Below are positions 57,605 to 64,000 of a DNA stretch of 64,000 bases, one piece after another. Source of the stretch: Helianthus annuus. Taxonomy: Eukaryota > Streptophyta > Magnoliopsida > Asterales > Asteraceae. The notes beneath the pieces are model-generated. The model saw only the letters and a program-made list of their open reading frames with translations, did not search any database and was not told where the DNA came from. The stretch is taken from NCBI RefSeq assembly GCF_002127325.2, contig NC_035438.2, positions 88,598,385 to 88,662,384 of the forward strand. The letters run 5' to 3'. The position numbers and the translations under genes are program-made. The first letter of the stretch is position 1. Each line of letters begins with the position of its first letter.

Positions 57605-59628
57605 AACTGTTGGAGGAGCAGTGCCAGTGGTTGTCAACAGATGGGCCTTTAGGGCCTTGATGTCTGCTTGTGTGTTCTTGTAGCTAGACTCCATTGCTTT
57701 TCTCAGCTCTGTAAGATGTTTTTCATGTTGCTGCTCAGCCATCTGTTGTTGTTGTTGGAGAAATGGTTGAAAAAGGTTCCAGAGCTCATTTGTAGCATCT
57801 GCTGGTGGTGGAGCAGGTGCTTGAGGTGGAACAGCCGTGGATTGTACCTGTTGTACTGTCAACAACTGATGCAGCATTTCTTTGATTTCTGCAACAGAGG
57901 TATCAAGTTTTTCAACACGACTCGTCAATTCCTGGTACTTTAAACCATCACCCAATTTAATGGGATCATCTGATTTCCCACTAGCAGTGGTTTTATCAGA
58001 GGTTGAGGTAGGGAGTGTACTCCAAACATCAACAACTGATGCCCTTTTTTCTTGGTACTGGGGTCTTCTTCCTTCAACACTTAACAATCTTTTGATGGAA
58101 CGAGTGGTCAAAACAAACTCACTAGCAGATAACAGAGGTGTTATAGAAGGAATTGCCTCCAAGGAAGTCTTATTGATGTAACCACTGTCCAAATGCAAAC
58201 CGATGGGTTCAACACTTGTAGTGGCTGCTTCACTTGGATTACCACCAATAGTTACTTGTAACTCAAGGGGTGTAACCTCCTCAGATTGTGTTGGTGGGTT
58301 AGCGAAGATTGATACATCAGGCCCAGTCTTTTGTTGAGGCATATTCTCATGAACAGGTGATTGAGAAGGACTAGTTTGTGCCAGGTTCAAATCAATTGCA
58401 TCCAACAAAATTTTTGTATTTGGTGGAATTTTGGATGTGAGGGTAGGTGTAGAAAGAGAATGTGCCCCGGGCATTGGGCTGTGGATGATGGAAACGAGTG
58501 CTTCCAGAGCATCATGATGTGGTGACCCAGTTTGTACAACCTGATCTTTTTGTGAAGAAGCAGGAGGAGTTTCAGCCATGGTTTGGGCTGTGAGGAAGTA
58601 GCAGCAGTGGTTTCTTGTGACTTTTGTGCTGTCACTGGCATTTGCTCTGGTATCTCATCCTCCAGAGGTGCCTTTTTGGTAGGTTTTGGGGGTTTTTGAG
58701 TTTTCTTTTTCTGTGGCCTTTTGGTGATTGTAGGTGTGGGTTTCAAAGCAGTTGTTTTGCTGCTTTGATCACCTAGAGCAGTGGGCTCAGCAGCAGATAC
58801 CTGAGGAGCAGTGGTAGCTGCTAAATTCTGCTCAGGCGCCTCTGCTTGTGTTTTGCAAGGTGTTGACATTCTTGTAAAAGTTTCAGCAGTTAAGCTGTGC
58901 ATTTGAATAGATTCACCTTGGTTTGTTACAAAAAGATTATCCTTACTGAATTTCTTTTCAAAATAATAGCTTAGAAATCTTGGAAACAGTAAGAATGATT
59001 TTGTTTCAACATTTTTAACCAAATCATTGAAGATTACCTTGGAATAGTTAAAATTTTCTTCTTGTAGAATAGCATATCCCAAGTTTTGAATCTTCATTGG
59101 TATTTCATTAAAAGAAGTAGTTTTATTTGAAACACATATAAGGAGGGTATGGAATAAAAACCGTGTTGCAGGAGGGAAGAAACCTTTTTGTAAGGTGTCC
59201 CTCTTCATCATTGTGTCTGCATACCCTCTTTCAATGAAGTAAATTTTTAACTCGTGTTTAGGAAAAGAATCTATACCTTTCTGATCATCGAGCTGAAAGA
59301 CCTCTGATATGGATTGTGGTGTTATTTGAACTGCTTTTTCCTGTAGAGTAGAGTTAATGGCTATGACATCTTCACATTGTTTGTCAAGGGTACAATTTTT
59401 CCAAAACACTCTCTGGGTTTGCAGGTAGATGGGAGCATCTGCTGTAAGCAAAGTTTTGTACTTTGACGCAGTGATCATATCAAGGATGGAATCAAATGTA
59501 TCAATGGCGCCAGGTTTTGTGAGAAGGCCCAGAAGATTATGAGAAGTTTTGTGTGGAATTTCTGTGGGTTTTGCCTTTTGAGAGGCCCCTTTTGAAGATG
59601 ATTTTGCGGAAGGCTTCGATTTAGTCAT
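57605..59628 (-). pseudogene. C2 3' ORF, N-terminal half (frameshifted)
   Basis: Starts at the ATG 59626-59628 that corresponds to MTKSKS in C1; the open frame extends 29 codons further upstream without known homology. It keeps the conserved LLTADAPIYLQTQRVFW and FQLDD regions and, unlike C1, runs unbroken through FLLFPRFLSYYFEKKFSKD, showing the site where C3 entered C1. A shift near 58580-58600 moves the frame to 57605-58579 (MAETPPASSQ... to LTTTGTAPPTV), which meets the C1 insertion. Function unknown, as for C1. Confidence 0.87.
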
Positions 59629-60179
59629 TTTGGAGAAGACGATCGAAGAAATTTGTGAAGGAATTTGATGAAATTTGAAGAAACTACTTTGAGAAGAGAA
59701 TTTTTGAGGATTCAATTCGATAGTAAGACCCTGTTTGGGGTTTTGAAGAGGGTTTTTTAGAGGAAAAAGTGAATGATGACGTGGCAGCGGTTACAAAAGG
59801 TCTGTCCACTATGTACTGTCCACGTACTATCCCCTGATGAAGTGAAGGACAGTACTTTTGTGAAAACTACTAGTGAAGGCAGTGGTTGCAAAGTTAATGG
59901 AGGCAGTGGATGATTTTCACTATCAGTGGATAACATATATCAGTGGATACAACATTGATTTTGAACATCAGTGCTTATCAGAGGAATATGAGAACATGGG
60001 ATGATTTTCAGTAGTGGACAGACTTTTGAAGTAGAGCAGACTTTAGAACTCATCAGTGGTTATGGCAGACTTTTAGGATTTTAATGAAAAATTCATTTTT
60101 AGCTATTTTTAAGGATGGATTTTTGATTTTCTGAAAACATTTTAATGCTTTTATTCATAGAAAAACAGGATTTTGCCTG
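59629..60179 (-). promoter_or_regulatory. C2 spacer between pol and 3' ORF
   Basis: Counterpart of the promoter-like spacers in C1. On the minus strand the GCTGCCACGTCA site is kept (near 59777-59788); the G-box is reduced to TACGTGGAC, and the TATA position reads CTCTAAAAA. It is also rich in CACTG motifs. No frame. Confidence 0.45.
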
Positions 60180-63100
60180 TTATTCCATGTTTAGCATGCC
60201 AATCCTAGAGATCAAGCTTTCAAAGGTGGATGTGTCTAATGCTTTGGTTAGCACATCTGCCAGCTGATCCTTAGTTGGAACATGATGCAGAGAAATCAAA
60301 CCTTTTTCATAGCAATCCCTCACAAAGTGATGTCTGATGTCGATGTGTTTGATGGTTGAATGAGAAACTGGATTTTTGATGATATTTTCTGCTGCATGGC
60401 TGTCCAACATGAGTGGTGTCTTCAAAGCAGTGATTCCAAAATCCAGCAACTGATTTTGAAGCCAAAGCAGTTGGGCTGTACAGCTTGCATCAGCTATATA
60501 TTCTGCCTCAGCAGTGGATGTGGGAACAGCTGCTTGCTTTTTGCTTTGCCAAGACACTAAGCAATTGCCTAGGAATTGGCACCCTCCTGAAGTAGACTTC
60601 CTTGTCTTGTCACATCCAGCAAAGTCACTATCTGAGAAACCTGAAAGCTCAATTTTACCATCAGCTGGATACCAGATACCAAGTGTGGGAGCACCTTTTA
60701 GGTATCTGAATATCCTTTTTACAGCAATAAGGTTTAACTTTCTAGGGGCTGACTGGAATCTTGCACAGACACATGTTGCAAACATGATATCTGGTCTAGA
60801 TGCAGTTAGGTACACTAAAGACCCAATCATACTTCTATATAAGGTCTGATCAACCAAATCATCCTTTTCATCAGACATGACCAATATAGTGGTTGCAATG
60901 GGTGTACTGCATGGCTTACAATCATCCATATCAAATTTCTTTAAAAGTTCTTTGGCATATTTGCCTTGATGGATGAAAGTGCCATTTTGCAGCTGCCTTA
61001 ATTAGAGACTAAGAAAGCACTGGAGTTCACCCATTGCACTCATTTCAAACTCAGCTGTCATGAGTTGCCTGAACTCTTCGCACATTTTATTACATGTGCT
61101 TCCAAAAATGATGTAATCCACATAAATTTGGACAATCATCAAATCCTTCCCTCTCCATTTTAAAAATAGTGTTTTATCAATTCTGCCTCTGGTGAAACCA
61201 ATGGAAAGTAGGAAGGTGGAAAGAGTTTCATACAAAGCTTTATTCAGCTTGTAGACATGATTTGGATTAAATGGATCCTCAAAACCTGGAGGTTGACAAA
61301 CATAAACCTCCTCTTGAATCTTACCATAGAGGAATGCACATTTGATATCCATTTGATACACCTTGATGTTGTGGTTGACAGCAAAGGCCAGAAAGAGTGT
61401 GATAGCTTCAAGTCTTGCTACAGGGGCAAAAGTTTCATCATAGTTAATGCCCTCTTCTTGTCTGAAACCTTGAACCACAAGCCTGGCTTTATTCTTGACA
61501 ACAATACCCCTTTCATCAGTTTTATTTTTGAAGACCCATTTTGTGCCAATAGGACTTACACCCTCTGGCAATGGAACAAGCTCCCATACTTGTTGTCTTC
61601 TAAACTGTTGGAGCTCCTCTTCCATGGCTTCTACCCAGCTGTTGTATTTCAGTGCCTCTTGGTACTTGACTGGCTAATGGACCGATAGAAAACCAGCAAA
61701 AAGACAAATGTTTTGGGATTGCCTTCTTGTAAGCACCCCTTCATTGATGTTGCCAATGATTTGATCTGGTGGATGAGATTTCAGGAAGATTAACTCCCCT
61801 TTGTATGGAACAATGGCATTGAGTGGTGAGGGCTGCAAATGTGTATCATCTGAGCTACCACTGCTGGTGACTTTGATGACCCAACAGTGGCTTCAAAAGG
61901 TGGTGGCATAGGGGGTAAAGGTGTGGACACATGCTGACTTTGATCCACTGTTTGAGGATTTTTATCAGCAGTGTTTGATGATGTGGAAGCAGTGGTTAAT
62001 GGGCTACTTTGGTCAACAACTGTTGAGGTAGCAGTGGTTGAGCTTTGACAGCTGTTTTGGACATCTGCTGCTCTTCCCATTGTGGCAGACTTTTGTTGAG
62101 GAATGATGATCTCATACCTATAGTCTGGTGATGAATTTTATGATGGACCTGCACAGACTTTTGTTGAGGAATGATGATCTCATACCTATAGTCTGTGATG
62201 AATTTTCTGATGGACCTGCACTGTTAGTCTTGACAGCAGTATTTTCAAAAGTGAATTTTTCAAGATCAAACAATTCTGCAGGATTTGCTGGGATTTTCAT
62301 TGATGAAAGTTCATTGAATTTTACATTCAAAGTCTCCTCCACTGCTTTGGTCTGTGTGTTAAACACTTTGTAGGCCTTAGCAGTGGTTGAGTATCCCAGG
62401 TGGTATCCCATATCAATTTTGGCTGCAAACTTTGAGATAGAATCTTTTAAGTTTAAAACGAAACATGGGCAACCAAAAACATTGAAATATGAGATTAATG
62501 ATTTTATTTTATACAGAATTTCATAAGCAGTCTTTTTGTGCCTGGGGTTGATTAAAACTTTGTTTTGGACATAGCAAGCAGTGTTTACTGCCTCTGCCCA
62601 AAAAGTTAATGGAAAACCTGAATCTGCAAGCATGGTTCTGGCTGCCTCAATCAATGTTCTGTTCTTCCTTTCAACAACCCTATTTTGCTCTGGTGTTCAG
62701 GGATGCTGTACTGCCTTACAATCTCTTTCTTCACACAGAAGGCATCCAACTCCTTATTTTTGAATTCTGTGCCATTGTCACTCCTGAAGACTTTTACTGG
62801 AAGGTCAAATTGCTTTTCAACCTGTGTCACAAAGTCTTGCAAAATGCCTGCAGTCTCATCTTTTGAGTGTAAAAAGAAGGTCCATGTAAACCTAGAGAAG
62901 TCATCAATAATAACGAAACAATATCTCTTCTTTTTGAGACTCATGACTTGCACTGGGCCAAACAAATCCATGTGCAACATTTGCAGACACTAGGTTGTTT
63001 TGGACTCTTCAATGGGCTTGAAGGAGCTTTTATGCTGTTTTCCTTTTAAACAGGAAACACATTGCTCAGGACATGAAAACATTTTTTTTGTGGTAAGCCT

Positions 63101-63626
63101 CTCACTAAGCCATTTTTTGAAATTTCATTGATTGTCTTGAGATTTGTGTGCCCAGTCTTTTGTGCCAAAGCTCTGTCTCTTTGTTAGAGGAAGCTGAGAA
63201 CAGACAGGCATCAGTTCTGGGACACTCTTTTGACATATCAACAACATAAACATTGCCACTTCTTTGAGCAACAAGTTTTATTTTTCCTGATTTTATTATT
63301 GCTTCAATCTTTTCAACCATTTCTGGTCCAACAATCCTACAACACTCCTTTGTGAAGAATGACCCATACCCCTTGTCACTCATTTATGAGACACTCAGGA
63401 GGTTGAATTTCAGATTGTCTATCAGATTGACATTTTCAAATTTTACATTTCCAGATTGAACTGTACCAGAACCCAGAACTTTCCCTTTACTATTATTCCC
63501 AAAGGATATATCACCCCCTCCATGGATTTTGAAATCTTTAAGTAGGGCTTTACATCCTGTCATGTGCCTGGAGCCTCCACTATCTACATACCAAAGACTA
63601 TCTAAGCATGCAAAAGCTCCCTGCAC
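60180..63626 (-). pseudogene. pol: C2 pol (protease to RNase H), heavily broken
   Basis: Homologous throughout to C1 pol. Segments: protease 63384-63626 ([13 protein letters not shown]), ended by TAA; pre-integrase 63105-63383, shifted near 63150; integrase 62651-62980 ([16 protein letters not shown]), after a TAG at 62990-62992 and before a shift near 62697; integrase end 62118-62654; reverse transcriptase 61002-61625; RNase H 60180-60929 (SDSDFAGCDKTRKSTSG, DIRHHFVRD). The reverse transcriptase lacks ten residues of the GLKQAPRVWY block and reads YVDY instead of YVDD. TAA at 61002-61004 ends it. It cannot make active enzyme. Confidence 0.9.
62086..62220. repeat. 67-68 bp tandem duplication inside C2 pol
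   Basis: Units 62086-62153 and 62154-62220 both start CAGACTTTTGTTGAGG and end GATGGACCTGCA, with small differences. C1 has one unit. It adds another break to the pol linker. Confidence 0.88.
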
Positions 63627-63640
63627 ATGAAGTAAAAGGA

Positions 63641-64000
63641 TTAGTTCATTAAGTTCTCTAAAGCCAATAAGGCTTTGGATGGGGTCTCAACAGTGTCTGG
63701 GATGGTGACAGATGCATGGACAGTGGTTAGCTCAGGGGTTTGAACATTTTTGGGAATGTTTTTCTCTAACCACTGTTGGGGGTCTTGGCCAATCACCTGT
63801 TGATAACCAAAAGGATGCCTGTTCACTTTTGGTTTAGAGGGCTTTTTGTAAGCCTCATAAACATGTGGGATCCTTTGGTATGATGGTTGTCCTTTGCCTC
63901 TCCTGAATTGATTGGCAGGGGGTGCATCAGTCCCCTGAACATCTCTTTGAACAGATGTTTGGTACAGCTGTTTTGTGACAGCTCTTTGGACTGGCACAAA
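63641..64000 (-). CDS. gag: C2 Gag, C-terminal end (runs off window)
   Basis: About 118 codons matching the end of C1 Gag ([33 protein letters not shown]) with no break in view. The start, the zinc knuckles and the 5' LTR lie beyond position 64000. It stops at the same place as C1 Gag, 15 bases before the pol frame. Confidence 0.88.
   Translation of the reverse strand, partial: FVPVQRAVTKQLYQTSVQRDVQGTDAPPANQFRRGKGQPSYQRIPHVYEAYKKPSKPKVNRHPFGYQQVIGQDPQQWLEKNIPKNVQTPELTTVHASVTIPDTVETPSKALLALENLMN

Larger units (their letters stand above)
27873..64000 (-). mobile_element. minus-strand copia element C2, split by two insertions and open at the right edge
   Basis: C2 pieces are 27873-28357 plus 39999-40244 (3' LTR), 40245-42288 (3' ORF end), and 57605-64000 (rest of 3' ORF, pol, end of gag). 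Every piece aligns with the same part of C1, on the opposite strand, and joins correctly once gypsy-2 and C1 with their target duplications are set aside. Its gag start and 5' LTR lie beyond the window. Coding parts carry many stops and frameshifts, so it is the oldest layer of the stack. Confidence 0.9.

Noticed and set aside
1..64000. CRISPR array, bacterial operon or rRNA
   Set aside because: Repeats are irregular and transposon-derived; coding content, PBS type and AT-rich spacers are those of a plant nuclear genome.

Overview
The window looks like plant nuclear DNA built almost wholly of transposable elements. I found no intact host gene, tRNA, rRNA or CRISPR. The element types (Ty3/gypsy elements with a chromodomain at the pol end, Ty1/copia elements with an extra ORF after pol, Helitrons, a Mutator-like element, MITEs), the initiator-Met-tRNA primer sites and the AT-rich intergenic DNA point to a dicot. 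LTR ends such as TGTCACACCCC suggest Asteraceae, but that is recollection, not proof.

Layout. 1-5.6 kb: the LTR/primer-site junction of a minus-strand gypsy-type element with a non-coding internal part and a long LTR. 7.0-7.9 kb: the 3' end and LTR of a plus-strand copia element. 9,650-18,857: a complete, very young minus-strand Ty3/gypsy chromovirus (here gypsy-1), with near-identical 2.2-kb LTRs and a 5-bp target duplication (CTTTT). 18.9-27.7 kb: DNA transposons, namely a Helitron, a Mutator-like element with 67-bp inverted repeats and a 10-bp duplication, one clear and one weak Harbinger-like MITE, a foldback MITE, and a tract of Helitron-like 3' ends and minisatellites.

27,873-64,000 is a nested stack. 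The oldest layer is a minus-strand copia element (C2) that runs off the right edge. A plus-strand gypsy element (gypsy-2, 28,358-39,993) sits in its 3' LTR. A complete plus-strand copia element of the same family as C2 (C1, 42,294-57,599) sits in its 3' ORF. C1 itself carries an internally deleted copia copy (C3, 52,851-53,462) in its own 3' ORF. Target duplications and the sequence continuing across each insertion support this order.

How the genes work together: in each element gag makes the particle and pol supplies protease, integrase, reverse transcriptase and RNase H. The gypsy elements add a C-terminal chromodomain that probably guides integration to chromatin. C1 and C2 also carry a 3' ORF of about 1,335 codons of unknown function, preceded by a conserved promoter-like block. 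None of the long elements has a wholly open coding set. gypsy-1 comes closest, with one frame of 1,476 codons broken only by two UAG codons.
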